DNA of 64,000 bases from a bacterium (GCA_037481695.1 JBBFLE010000004.1:1-64000), one strand, 5' to 3'; numbered from the stretch's first letter, positions 53,444 to 62,816 are shown. Numbers and translations are program-made. The notes: generated by a model from the sequence alone, not told the origin.

Positions 53444-54313
53444 TCAGGCTCTTCCGAAAAGCCCCTGAGGCCTTGCCACCAGAATCAACACTGCTATCAG
53501 GAAAAGCACGGGCATTTCCAGTTCCGGGAAAAACCCGACCCCAAAGGAACGGGTCTGACCCACTATCAATGAGCCCAGTACAGCTCCCTTGAGGCTCCCC
53601 AGACCCCCGATGACCACGACTATGAAGGCCATTATGAGAGGCTCCATGCCGATACCCAGCAGAGCCGGTGAGGTGGGCACCATGAGCCCGCCGGCCAGAC
53701 CAGCCAGGGAAGCTCCCAACATGAAGGCCAGTATGGTCAGCTTACGCATGGGAATACCCATTGCCTCGGCCATGTCCCTGTCCATGGCTATGGCCCTGAG
53801 CATGATGCCCAACTTGGTTCTGGCCATAAAAAGCCATATACAAAGTCCGCAGGCCGCAGTTACCCCCATGACAAATAAAAAATAAGCCGGATACTCGCCT
53901 CCCAAGATGTTTACCCTTCCCATCATGTCAAAGGGACCCGACGCGTAGTAAGCCTCCCCTCCCCAGGTAAGCTTTATCAAGTCCTCTATGACCAAAAGGG
54001 CTCCGAAGGTAATTAGAAGCTGATATTCCAGGGGACGCCGGTACATGGGCCTGATTATGGTGTTTTCCAACACAAAACCCACTGCTGCGGCCAAGAGCAT
54101 GGCTGCCACAAAACCGCCTATCATTCCTACGGTGGGCCCGGCATTTACACAGACTCCTATCACCCAGGCCGCCATGAAGGCTCCTAGGGCGAAAAGAGAG
54201 CCATGGGCCAGGTTCAATATGCCCATGACCCCCAATATGATGCTCAAACCAAGGGAAGTCAGGAACAGAAATGCCGAGAAGTAAAGCCCGTTAAGAACAT
54301 ATACAATTCCCAT
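53444..54313 (-). CDS. livH: ABC-transporter permease, LivH-like (second importer)
   Basis: 289 aa from the ATG at 54313. VMGILNLAHGSLFALGAFM signature; VIGGLGSLKGAVLGSLIVG coupling loop. The open frame extends 15 codons upstream without ribosome site or fitting residues. Confidence 0.88.
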   Translation of the reverse strand: MGIVYVLNGLYFSAFLFLTSLGLSIILGVMGILNLAHGSLFALGAFMAAWVIGVCVNAGPTVGMIGGFVAAMLLAAAVGFVLENTIIRPMYRRPLEYQLLITFGALLVIEDLIKLTWGGEAYYASGPFDMMGRVNILGGEYPAYFLFVMGVTAACGLCIWLFMARTKLGIMLRAIAMDRDMAEAMGIPMRKLTILAFMLGASLAGLAGGLMVPTSPALLGIGMEPLIMAFIVVVIGGLGSLKGAVLGSLIVGQTRSFGVGFFPELEMPVLFLIAVLILVARPQGLFGRA

Positions 54314-54381
54314 GGGTCCCCGTTTGTGTGGCACCCCAAGAGGGGTGCCACTTCCCAATGATCATTCAGGACATCTTGGGT

Positions 54382-55716
54382 TCAAACCTTCCAGCTCTGG
54401 ATCCAATCCTCTGTGCGAATGCCGGCAGGGGCGTTGACCATGTGTGCAGGAAACACTTCCATTCTCTTGGGATCCAGGATCGGGAATGGATATCCCTCCA
54501 CCTTCTTGGAGAAACCCACCAGAACGTCTTCTCTCCCGTTGTGGTCTTGATCTATGTGGAGGTAGCCCGATGGGGTCTCCACCGAGATGCCCTTCATGGC
54601 AGCGGATATTTCTTCTGGAGTGGGCCATCCGCCTACCAAAGCAGAGGCTTTTTCCACTGCGGCCTTGTAAACTGCAAAGGCTTGGTATGCATGATAACAG
54701 GGATAGGTGGGGTACTTGTTGTAGCGCTTGTAGTACTCTTCCACAAACCACTTGTTTAGAGGCCAGCGGTCGTGGGCTGGATAAAGAAAATAATGGGTGC
54801 CTGCACAGCAAATGATCTGCTCTTCGGGGAACTCAGCTCCGATCTCCTGGGGGTAAGGCTCCCCTCTGGAGTAGGCCATCCTGGTCTTCTGGAACAGCCC
54901 CATGCCCAGAGCCTGCTTGGTAAAGGTGACCGCATCTCCGCCCCACAGGGAGGAGTGCACGATGTCGGCTCCGGAGTTCATAAGGGTGGTGATGTGAGCA
55001 GTATAATCGGTGCTTCCCAAAGCAGGCCACAGAGTCACCCCCACCTCTATGGTGGGGAAAAGCTTTTTCATCGCCACCTCGAATACCCGCCAGCTCTCCC
55101 TTCCCCATGCATAATCGGGGTTTATACCGGCAATTTTTTTGACATTGGGAACATACTTCTTGATCATCAAGGCCATCCCGATGTTGTCTATCCCCAGGTG
55201 AGCGGCGCTTCTGAATCCCAGGCCATGCTTGGGATACTTGAATGGGCTCTTTTCTCCCTCCAGCAATTCATGGGATCCGCAATCATATGCCACCATGAGG
55301 CCTCCTAGCTCGTCCGAAAGCGGCAGCACAGCCTTGCAGTCCCCCGAGGAGATGTAACCCAGGATCACGTCCACTTTGTCTTCCATGAGGAGCTTTCGGG
55401 CCAGTTTCACCTGGGCGTCGGCCCCGCCGGCCTCATCATAGCTTTTGAGTTCTATTTTTCTGCCCAGAATTCCTCCCTTCTGGTTGTACACATCAGCCAT
55501 CATCTTGAAGGTATTGTCTCCCGGAATACCAAAGGGCGCAGCCGCAGCCCCTGTCAAGAAGCTGACCGCTGCGATGCGCACAGGCCCCTTGGGAATCTCC
55601 TTCTTTGAGGCTGCCCCAGCCCCTGACACTAGGCCAACGCCGGACAAGGCGCCAGCCCCCAATGCACCCATTGAAGTGCCCTTCAAGAACTCCCTCCTCT
55701 TGATTCCACCAGCCAT
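54382..55716 (-). CDS. ABC-transporter substrate-binding protein, Tat-exported (second importer)
   Basis: 444 aa from the ATG at 55716 with AAGGAGGG upstream. Classic Tat signal KRREFLKGTSMGALGAG. Type-1 periplasmic-binding fold (VYNQKGGILGRKIELKSYDE, EDKVDVILGYISSGD). First gene of a SBP-livHMGF-dehydrogenase operon that converges on the first importer. Confidence 0.88.
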   Translation of the reverse strand: MAGGIKRREFLKGTSMGALGAGALSGVGLVSGAGAASKKEIPKGPVRIAAVSFLTGAAAAPFGIPGDNTFKMMADVYNQKGGILGRKIELKSYDEAGGADAQVKLARKLLMEDKVDVILGYISSGDCKAVLPLSDELGGLMVAYDCGSHELLEGEKSPFKYPKHGLGFRSAAHLGIDNIGMALMIKKYVPNVKKIAGINPDYAWGRESWRVFEVAMKKLFPTIEVGVTLWPALGSTDYTAHITTLMNSGADIVHSSLWGGDAVTFTKQALGMGLFQKTRMAYSRGEPYPQEIGAEFPEEQIICCAGTHYFLYPAHDRWPLNKWFVEEYYKRYNKYPTYPCYHAYQAFAVYKAAVEKASALVGGWPTPEEISAAMKGISVETPSGYLHIDQDHNGREDVLVGFSKKVEGYPFPILDPKRMEVFPAHMVNAPAGIRTEDWIQSWKV

Positions 55717-55828
55717 GGCACCCTCCTTTTTGGTCTTTGATGACTCTTGATCAAAAAGCAGCCTCACCGGGCCTCACACAAAAGCTCAACCCGACCATCC
55801 ACGGGGCCCAAAGCAAAAAGATCTTTCT

Positions 55829-55841
55829 TTGCAAAATGCAA
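55829..55841 (-). promoter_or_regulatory. Short inverted repeat upstream of the second importer
   Basis: TTGCA-AAA-TGCAA, a perfect 5+3+5 dyad about 110 bp before the binding-protein start, in an otherwise gene-free ~230 bp. It could be a repressor site; no other copy was noticed nearby. Confidence 0.25.
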
Positions 55842-55945
55842 TAAGGATGGAGCAGTGCTTATCACAGGAAGCTCACCCTGGTCAAGAGTCAGAAAAAGGC
55901 TGGCTGGATATCCCTGCTATGGACTCATCTTGGAAGGTTCAATTC

Positions 55946-56470
55946 TCAGTCCAGAGGCCAGAACTGCGCTTCATTCCAGATTTCCTCGCGCATGGCACGC
56001 TCCAGGGCCATGAGGCGGTCCAGATGTGCCTTTTCCCACTCGGCCAACCATCCGAAGAGCTCTTTCACGGCTTTGTCTGTGGAGGCCAGTTGCCTCTTGC
56101 GGTAGTAATCCATGGCCTTCTTTTCCAGCATGATCCCGATGGACAGGGCAGCTGAATCGAACCAGGTCTCCTCAACCCTCTGTTTCAGATCAGGCCCTAT
56201 TACCGGATCCTTGAATCTAAGGTCCTTATGAGGAGCCTCCCCAGTGAATTCCGCTTTTTCACCCTTCAGTAGATGCTTGAACTGCCTTTGAAGTTCCTGC
56301 CTGTGGCGTACCTCATCCTGGGCTAGATCCTTGAAAAGCTCCCTGGCCACCTCATTGGTGCACCTCTGGGCAGCCACTTCGTAGAATCTGAGGCCGTGGA
56401 TTTCCAGCATTATGGCCCTTTTTACCGCATCCAGCTGAGCTCTCTGAGAGATCTTGGAGTTTCTTGCCAT
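55946..56470 (-). CDS. Ferritin-like/rubrerythrin-type protein
   Basis: 174 aa, four-helix bundle with diiron ligands: EIHGLRFYE, DEVRHRQEL, EKKAMDYYR and EWEKAHLDRL. It lacks the C-terminal rubredoxin Cys pair of full rubrerythrins. Such proteins protect anaerobes from peroxide, which suits an oxygen-sensitive dehydratase nearby. Good Shine-Dalgarno (AAGGAAGGGAT) before the ATG. Confidence 0.85.
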   Translation of the reverse strand: MARNSKISQRAQLDAVKRAIMLEIHGLRFYEVAAQRCTNEVARELFKDLAQDEVRHRQELQRQFKHLLKGEKAEFTGEAPHKDLRFKDPVIGPDLKQRVEETWFDSAALSIGIMLEKKAMDYYRKRQLASTDKAVKELFGWLAEWEKAHLDRLMALERAMREEIWNEAQFWPLD

Positions 56471-56729
56471 GAGATCCCTTCCTTATTTGGATTGAGTCGG
56501 CCCCCACGAGCTGACCCCATGATCTTAACCCAAAACGGCCAGCTCCCAAAGCCACGACTCTAGCCCATACAACCTCGGACCAGTCAGCCTGGCCTCCATT
56601 GCCCAAATCAACGCAATAGCCGGAAATGCCCAAAGACCTTGATTCCCCCTCCATCTCAAGATCAGCTCTCTTTTCTTAAAATCCAGGCCCCACTGCCTTC
56701 CCTCAATCAATTAACCTCTTCTGCCCCGC

Positions 56730-57512
56730 TCAAGAGTTCCCTGTGGAACCTCCCATTCTCTTTATCCTGCCCAGGAATTCCTTCATCTGAATTGTCTCTC
56801 CGCAGAGGGCTTGAGCATGAGATTCTCTCTCCAGCATGTCCTCCAGAGAATTCTCCACCCCCATATAGACCGAGCGCTTTGTAAGCTCCAGAACAACTGA
56901 GGAAGCGGCTGTTATTTCTTTAAGCAAACTCATGGCTTCGCTCAAAAGCCTCCCAGGCTCCACCAAACGGCTCACTATACCCAGGGCAAGAGCCTGCTTT
57001 GCGCTCAGGGGCTTTCCTGCCCAGAGGATCTCCAGAGCCCTGGAGGTCCCCAACAACCTGGGCAGGAAATAGGTGGCCCCCATTCCAGGATGGACACCTA
57101 TCTTCACAAAGTTGGCATGAAATGTGGCATCCTTGCTGGCCAGCCTCATGTCGCAGGCCAAGGCCAGGCTGAAACCTGCCCCTACTGCTGGCCCGTTTAC
57201 AGCCGCCAGAGTTGGGATGCGAAGATGGACCAAGCCCAGGAATCGGGAGTAAAATTCTCTGAGCCTGGGCTGTAGCTCCACAGCAGGTTTGGAAAACTCT
57301 GAAATGATGCTGTGGTAATCCCCACCAGCACAAAAGGCTGGGCCAGCTCCGGTCAAGATCAGGCCTCTTGCATGCTCCTTTCGGGCTACCTCACCTATGG
57401 CCCTCTGGAACTCCTGGGCCATTTCGTAACTTAGGGCATTTCTACTCTCGGGTTGATTTAAAGTCAGAGTGAAAATGCCTTCTTGTTCCTCCAGGATCAA
57501 AGTTCTGTACAA
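56730..57512 (-). CDS. Enoyl-CoA hydratase/isomerase family (crotonase)
   Basis: 260 aa, TTG start with GGAGAGGAA upstream. LNQPESRNALSYEM, oxyanion-hole region FCAGGDYHS and AAVNGPAVGAGFSLALACD, then HPGMGATYFLPRLLG. The second catalytic Glu position of true hydratases (usually in the PGxG/E region) reads VHPGMGA, so an isomerase or other crotonase activity is also possible. It could take the crotonyl-CoA expected from the dehydratase. Confidence 0.85.
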   Translation of the reverse strand: MYRTLILEEQEGIFTLTLNQPESRNALSYEMAQEFQRAIGEVARKEHARGLILTGAGPAFCAGGDYHSIISEFSKPAVELQPRLREFYSRFLGLVHLRIPTLAAVNGPAVGAGFSLALACDMRLASKDATFHANFVKIGVHPGMGATYFLPRLLGTSRALEILWAGKPLSAKQALALGIVSRLVEPGRLLSEAMSLLKEITAASSVVLELTKRSVYMGVENSLEDMLERESHAQALCGETIQMKEFLGRIKRMGGSTGNS

Positions 57513-57684
57513 GGCTTCCTCTCCCTAGGTACGCAATGCAAAACGTGGATCATGGGAGTCGGGAAGATGACCCCATCAAGATTTGACTGATCTTCCAATG
57601 CCCAACCCCCTCAGATCTGCGGGCTCCAGAACCACAGTCTTGGCTTTGATTCAAGACATTCAGGGGCTTGGGCCAAGACCGCTT

Positions 57685-58977
57685 TCAGTGCCGAAAGGCC
57701 CTTTGGCCTGTAAATACCATGGCCACTGGGGGCCGGGCCTCATTGCAGGCCTGAATGGACTCGTAGTCCCTCTCTGATCCTCCAGGATGGGCTATGGCAG
57801 TGACACCATGGGCAATGGCCACATCCACCCCATCCCTGAAGGGGAAAAAGGCGTCCGAGACCATTATTGAACCTTTGAGCCCTGCCTTCTCTCTTAGGGT
57901 TTCATGCTCTATCTCCTCCAAAGATGACCTTTCCCTCTTCCCCGAAGCCACCTCTGCCTCCAGGAGCTTGTAGGGTATTGAATGAAGTTTGTATGAGAGG
58001 GCATCTTTAAACTTTGTATAAGCTTTGAAAACAGCTATCTCCACCACTCCTACCCTGTCCTGTTCGCCTGTTCCAATGGCCACTGTGGCCCCCTGTTTGG
58101 CGAAAAGAACCGAATTGGATGTAACCCCCTGTTCCACTGCCCACCCGAATACGATGTCCTCAAGTTCCTGCCTGGTTGGTTCCCGGCTTGATCTGAACTC
58201 TTCCCCTCGGTAATAGGCCACTGCGGGCTTGAGATCCTCGGGGGAGAGGATAGCATTCAAGGCGGACTGCTGTAGAATGAGCCCTCCGTCCAGCAAGGAG
58301 GTAAACTCCAAGAACCTGACCTTGGCGTAATCCTCCAGCCGATCCATCCTGGGTATGCGAATGATCCTGAGATTCTTCCTTCTCCCCAGGATTTCCAGCA
58401 CATCCTCTTCATACTCAGGTGCAGCCACAACTTCAAGGTATTGGGAAGCTATGGCTTCAGCCGTGGATCGATCCACCACTCTGTTGAGTGCCAAGGCCCC
58501 CCCGAAGGCCGCTATTCTGTCGGCCCAGAAGGCTCTTTCATAGGCCTGGCAAAGAGTGTCTCCGTACGCCACTCCTGAGGGGTTGTTGTGCTTCATGATG
58601 GCTGCAGCAGGTCTCTTGGTCAGAAATCTCAGTATCTGGAGGGCTCGGTCCACATCGGTCAGATTGATCTTCCCGGGATGCTTGCCTCCTTGAAGCAGGT
58701 CCTCGTCGGAAATGGCGCTCACAAGTCCTTTGTTGGGCTCCAGCCACTGGGCATTACCCAGCCTGAGGTTGCCACCCACCCACTCGTACAAGGCAGCTTC
58801 CTGGCCCGGATTCTCACCGTAGCGAAGCCCTTTTTCTATGACCTCCCCCAGATCAGGATCCATGATCTTCCAGGTTCGCTTGCGAAACAAAAGCTTCTCA
58901 TTTCCCAGGTTGATGCTGAATTCCTGGGGAAAATGATCTTCCATCACAGTCCTGTATGCTTTGCGAAGCTCCTCCAT
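57685..58977 (-). CDS. purH: AICAR transformylase without the IMP-cyclohydrolase domain
   Basis: 430 aa matching only the C-terminal two thirds of PurH: RYGENPGQEAALYEW, KHNNPSGVAYGD (catalytic Lys-His), EFTSLLDGGLILQQ, SNSVLFAKQGATVAIGTGEQ, SDAFFPFRDGVD and IAHPGGSERD. It formylates AICAR to FAICAR in purine synthesis. The ~190-residue MGS-like cyclohydrolase domain is missing and no open frame for it lies upstream, so ring closure must be done by a separate protein. Confidence 0.9.
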   Translation of the reverse strand: MEELRKAYRTVMEDHFPQEFSINLGNEKLLFRKRTWKIMDPDLGEVIEKGLRYGENPGQEAALYEWVGGNLRLGNAQWLEPNKGLVSAISDEDLLQGGKHPGKINLTDVDRALQILRFLTKRPAAAIMKHNNPSGVAYGDTLCQAYERAFWADRIAAFGGALALNRVVDRSTAEAIASQYLEVVAAPEYEEDVLEILGRRKNLRIIRIPRMDRLEDYAKVRFLEFTSLLDGGLILQQSALNAILSPEDLKPAVAYYRGEEFRSSREPTRQELEDIVFGWAVEQGVTSNSVLFAKQGATVAIGTGEQDRVGVVEIAVFKAYTKFKDALSYKLHSIPYKLLEAEVASGKRERSSLEEIEHETLREKAGLKGSIMVSDAFFPFRDGVDVAIAHGVTAIAHPGGSERDYESIQACNEARPPVAMVFTGQRAFRH

Positions 58978-59207
58978 TTCAGCTTTCTCCCATGGCTCTA
59001 TACACTTTGTAAGAATCTACAACATTGCCCAAGATTAGATAGCTGCTGCCCCAAGTATCGCCCAAAGCCTTTCACCTCCATTGAAAAGGCACTCATATAC
59101 TTCCCAAGCCCATAAAAACGCAAGACCTAAAGGCCTTAAAAAAGATCACCACCCCCATTGGAGCCCTCATTTCATGAGGTCTCACAGCTCGGCCAAAAAA
59201 ATTTTTT

Positions 59208-59618
59208 TCAGGGATTCAGGAGCCTCCTGTGTTCCTTGAGCATGCACCTGTCCTGTACCACCGAAATCCCTGCCTCCATTGCTCTTTGGGCAGCCTCTTC
59301 ATTTACAATGCCTTCTTGAAGCCACAAAACCTTTGCCCCCCGCTCTATGGTCTCTTGCGCTATGGGAGGCACATCCTGGGGCCTTCGGAACACATCCACT
59401 ATGTCCACCTTTATGTCCTCAGGAATATCCAGCAAAGAAGCATAGGCCTTCTCACCCAGAATCTCTTGCACCCCTGGATTGACAGGCACTATTTTATAGC
59501 CCTGGGCCTGAAGGTAAGAGGCCACTCTATAGCTTGGCCTGTCTTGCTTTGGGGAGAGGCCTACAACTGCTATGACCCGGCATGTTTCCAGTATTTCCTT
59601 GAGTCTTGAATCCTCCAT
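59208..59618 (-). CDS. CoA-binding domain protein (YccU-like)
   Basis: 136 aa from the second ATG (59618), preceded by GGGGGT. CRVIAVVGLSPKQDRPSYRVA, YKIVPVNPG and KVLWLQEGIVNEEAA define the succinyl-CoA-synthetase-like CoA-binding fold found alone in many bacteria. Function unknown; may sense CoA or acyl-CoA. Confidence 0.88.
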   Translation of the reverse strand: MEDSRLKEILETCRVIAVVGLSPKQDRPSYRVASYLQAQGYKIVPVNPGVQEILGEKAYASLLDIPEDIKVDIVDVFRRPQDVPPIAQETIERGAKVLWLQEGIVNEEAAQRAMEAGISVVQDRCMLKEHRRLLNP

Positions 59619-59716
59619 GGCTACCCCCATACAAAGCTGTTGTCCACTGAGAAGCCGAAATCAACCCAACCTGGGTCCCTCTGGTACCGCTAAAGCAAGT
59701 ATCAGCAGTACAAAGT

Positions 59717-59752
59717 GCGGGCCCCGTCCCAGACTCTTGAGACAGGGCCCGC
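59717..59752 (-). terminator. Strong hairpin between the FecR-type gene and the CoA-binding gene
   Basis: GCGGGCCC (59717-59724) and GGGCCCGC (59745-59752) make an 8-bp all-GC stem with further inner pairing, 14 bp after the FecR-type gene. No U-tract follows. Confidence 0.55.
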
Positions 59753-59765
59753 AAATTAACCATTT

Positions 59766-61976
59766 TTAGTCCTTGTCTTTTTCTCCTTTTTGCTTAGCTT
59801 TGCCTTTTTGAGCATCTTTAGGCCCGTGCTGTACATGGCCTGACCCTGGCCCAGGACCATCAGGCCTTGGAGGTTGCACACCCCCCGAGGCCGGGCCGGG
59901 CTCCCTTTTGTGAAGTTCCCTCGGAGTCGGTCTTTTGTCAGCAGGAGGTCTCTCCCCTGCCCTGGGCGGTGGTGCCTCAAGCCTTCCAGGGCCTGCTCCT
60001 TCTTGGGCCTTGGGCTGCTTGGGTTTCACATCCTGGGATTCTGGTTTCACTGGTTTTCTGGGCGGGCCTCCCATTTCCTCCGGCTTCACGGGCGGCTTCA
60101 CCCTTTCAACGGTTCCAGGACGTGGAGGCTTGGGTCCAGATGGCTCTGCTGCTTCCGGCTTTGAAGGCGGCTTTACTGTTTTTGGTTTTTCAGGGCCTTC
60201 GGTTTTAGTGGTTGCCTCCGGACGATCAGGTCTTCCTGGAACTCCTGGCTTGGAAACCCCTGCTGGTTTTTGCTTTTCTTGTCCCGGAGGAACGGTTCCC
60301 TCCCAGCCCTGTTTTCGACCCTTATCCCATCCTGGGGGTCTTTCGCCGGCTGCCTTGCCCTTGGCCTCTCCCGGCAAAGCGGGCTTCACCTGGCTGGGGC
60401 CAGTGGCTTCCAGTTTAGGTTTGCCGGCCTTGGCCTTGGGCTTCAATTCCTCGAAGCCTGCCGCAGGCTTGTCTGCCAGATCCGCCTTGACCATCTTATT
60501 GGTCACCTTGGGCTCAGCAATGCGCTTAGACGGAGTCAGATCCCCCTTGGGCACTTTCTGGAGCTTCTCTCCAAGGAGGGAGGCCTTGGCAGGCTGAAGT
60601 TTCTGCTGCCTTTCCTTTATCTGATTTACCACCATCTTATGGGGTTTTATGGTCACATCCCTGTCCACAAAACGGTACTGATTCTTGGCAAAGGCCACAT
60701 TCTTGAATACTGTCTTGTGCACAACAGGTGAGGCCTTGAAGTTGTTTATTATCACGGTCTTGTTTATGTTTGTGACCCTAAGCCCATAATATCCGTGGTG
60801 ATGGTGAACTCCCCAAAAATGGTGGTGGTGCACACATATGGCATGATCCACGAAGGCCAGAGTGCCTATGGATATAGCAGGAATGACACCACCTGCCCAA
60901 ATTGTGACACCTGGCCCCCAGGCATGCACAGCATAGTAGGGTTCCCAGGGAGCCAGAGGCACCCAACCCACGTAAACGTCGGTATGGATCCAGGCCACCC
61001 TTCCGGGGTACCAGTAGAGCCTGGGCCAAGGCACACCCACGGAGACAGTGACCACAGGAGGCATCCAGTACCAGATTCCGCCCACAGGCACCCAATATCC
61101 ATAATGGTGGGTCACATATCCAAAAGGCTCGTACGGGATCCAGACCTGCTCTTCATACCAGGTGGTCCAACGACCCACCGTGTAAGGAGCCCATCCGGCC
61201 TCCACCACCGTGGGTCTCCAAAGAGTCCGGTACTCTCCGTCGTAGTAAACCCTTTCCCATCGGCCGTTTTCTTCCAGTACCGCTGCGTCTTCCTGAAGAG
61301 GTTCAGGAAGGTAATCTGATCTCACCCTCTGCCTCTGCCCCCAGATCCTGTCCCTTTCCCTGTTCCACTGATCCCAATCCGCGTCTACTGTGCCTTCTCC
61401 CCGGGCCGCTCCATCCCTGTCCACCAGCAATGAACTCCCCCCTGCCGAGATATCATACTTGGCCTCGTATCCATCACTGGTTCTCATGAACTGGACAGTG
61501 CCCTGAAGAGCCACGATCTCGGCGGATTCATCACCCACGTACAGGTCTGCAACAGTTCCCCTGGGGCCCACCATGTATCCAAAAGGAGTGGAAACCCTCA
61601 CATATGTATCCGAGCTTCGGTTATAGACCCTTATCTGGCCCGAGGCCACATACAGATCCGTGAGGTCGTCCTCCAGGCCCACTACCTCCAGCTGGGTTGC
61701 TGGCCCCAGCCTTCCCAAGGTCCTGTTGGGGAAGGAAATCTCTGCTCTGCCCGCCTTGTCCGAATAGAAAACATCCTTGGGACCCACCGGACTGTCCTTG
61801 ACCGTGGCCACCCAGTCCTCCTCTGCAGGCACATACCTGAGCAATTCCCCATCCACATAGGCCACCCTAGCCACAAGGGGAGGCGGGGGCTGAGAGGACT
61901 GTGCCTGCAAGGCGCCTCCTACTGGAATTCCCATCATTACAAGCACAACCATGGCAGCGATGCTTCTGAGTTTCAT
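59766..61976 (-). CDS. Exported FecR/DUF6600 protein with Pro/Lys-rich tail
   Basis: 736 aa. Signal peptide (MVVLVMMGIPVGGALQAQ). Residues ~30-180 are a FecR-type domain (VSTPFGYMVGPRGTVADLYV). Next come aromatic repeats rich in W-x-P-Y (WRPTVVEAGWAPYTVGRW, WIPYEPFGYVTHHYGYW) of the DUF6600 type. A His-rich segment follows (HHHHFWGVHHHHG), then ~250 residues of low complexity with Pro, Lys, Gly and Glu. Such proteins are periplasmic or surface-exposed; the His cluster may bind metal. Partner proteins are not in the window. Confidence 0.8.
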   Translation of the reverse strand: MKLRSIAAMVVLVMMGIPVGGALQAQSSQPPPPLVARVAYVDGELLRYVPAEEDWVATVKDSPVGPKDVFYSDKAGRAEISFPNRTLGRLGPATQLEVVGLEDDLTDLYVASGQIRVYNRSSDTYVRVSTPFGYMVGPRGTVADLYVGDESAEIVALQGTVQFMRTSDGYEAKYDISAGGSSLLVDRDGAARGEGTVDADWDQWNRERDRIWGQRQRVRSDYLPEPLQEDAAVLEENGRWERVYYDGEYRTLWRPTVVEAGWAPYTVGRWTTWYEEQVWIPYEPFGYVTHHYGYWVPVGGIWYWMPPVVTVSVGVPWPRLYWYPGRVAWIHTDVYVGWVPLAPWEPYYAVHAWGPGVTIWAGGVIPAISIGTLAFVDHAICVHHHHFWGVHHHHGYYGLRVTNINKTVIINNFKASPVVHKTVFKNVAFAKNQYRFVDRDVTIKPHKMVVNQIKERQQKLQPAKASLLGEKLQKVPKGDLTPSKRIAEPKVTNKMVKADLADKPAAGFEELKPKAKAGKPKLEATGPSQVKPALPGEAKGKAAGERPPGWDKGRKQGWEGTVPPGQEKQKPAGVSKPGVPGRPDRPEATTKTEGPEKPKTVKPPSKPEAAEPSGPKPPRPGTVERVKPPVKPEEMGGPPRKPVKPESQDVKPKQPKAQEGAGPGRLEAPPPRAGERPPADKRPTPRELHKREPGPASGGVQPPRPDGPGPGSGHVQHGPKDAQKGKAKQKGEKDKD

Positions 61977-62360
61977 GCCCTACCCCCTTTTTTTTTCCGA
62001 CCTCGTGCCTTTGTTTTGGGCCTCATGAGAGCTTGCCCGGTGTCGGCAGGTCGGAGTCAAACCGCCCCTTGGGCAAGCCCCTTAGAACCCCAGATAGCCA
62101 AGACTTCCTGCAAGACTCGAGGCCCATTATATTCCTCCATTGCCTCTCAAGGAACCCATGAATTCATGTTCCCCCTGTTGCGTGAGACACATGATCGTAT
62201 CAGCCAGTTTACAAGGCTTGCCCCAAGGCCCTGGGGCCGAGGTACGTGCAGAGGGTCCTTGTCAAATTAAATGGGGTGGGTTGACAGGTTTGGAATTCAT
62301 GCTTACTGGTAAAACAAAGGCAAATCGGGCGCGCCCACAAGCAAGAAAGGAGGTAAAAAC
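61977..62360. other. Divergent intergenic region between FecR-type gene and hsp20
   Basis: No gene is seen. A TTGACA at 62281 has only a weak -10 (TACTGG, 17-base spacing). The right end carries AAAGGAGGT, a full-strength ribosome site for hsp20. No CIRCE or other heat-shock operator was recognised. Confidence 0.4.
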
Positions 62361-62816
62361 ATGGCAATGATCAGATTCAACAGGCCCATGAGTGACATAT
62401 TTTCAGAGATGGAGAGAATCAGAAACGAGATAGACAGGATATTTCACCAGGGCTTCTCTGGTCCATCAGCAAGGGATGCCGCAGGTGTTTTCCCACCTGT
62501 CAACATTTATGAAGACAAAGAAAAGTACCTTTTGACCGCAGAGCTACCAGGTGTCAAGCCTGAAGACGTGGAAATAACAGCAACAGAAGATTCGGTGACA
62601 ATCAAAGGCGAAAGAAAACCCGAAGACGGAGGAGAGAAGGCCAGTTATCACAGAAGAGAGAGGGAATCGGGTTTTTTCCGCAGAGTGGTGAGCATACCGG
62701 ACAGGATAGACCCCAACAAGGTGGAAGCCACCAGCAGAGATGGAATACTTTACCTCACTCTGCCCAAAGCAGAAGACGTCAAGCCGAGGCAGATCAAGGT
62801 GAAGAGTTCTGAGTGA
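62361..62816 (+). CDS. Hsp20/alpha-crystallin small heat-shock protein
   Basis: 151 aa. Alpha-crystallin domain from PPVNIYEDKEKYLLTAELPG to GILYLTLPKAEDVKPR, with the A-x-x-x-G-V-L-type motif as GILYLTLPK. It is an ATP-independent holdase. First of a tandem pair. Confidence 0.92.
   Translation: MAMIRFNRPMSDIFSEMERIRNEIDRIFHQGFSGPSARDAAGVFPPVNIYEDKEKYLLTAELPGVKPEDVEITATEDSVTIKGERKPEDGGEKASYHRRERESGFFRRVVSIPDRIDPNKVEATSRDGILYLTLPKAEDVKPRQIKVKSSE

Noticed and set aside
59935-60597. 220-codon plus-strand frame
   Set aside because: Antisense to the low-complexity Pro/Lys tail of the FecR-type protein.
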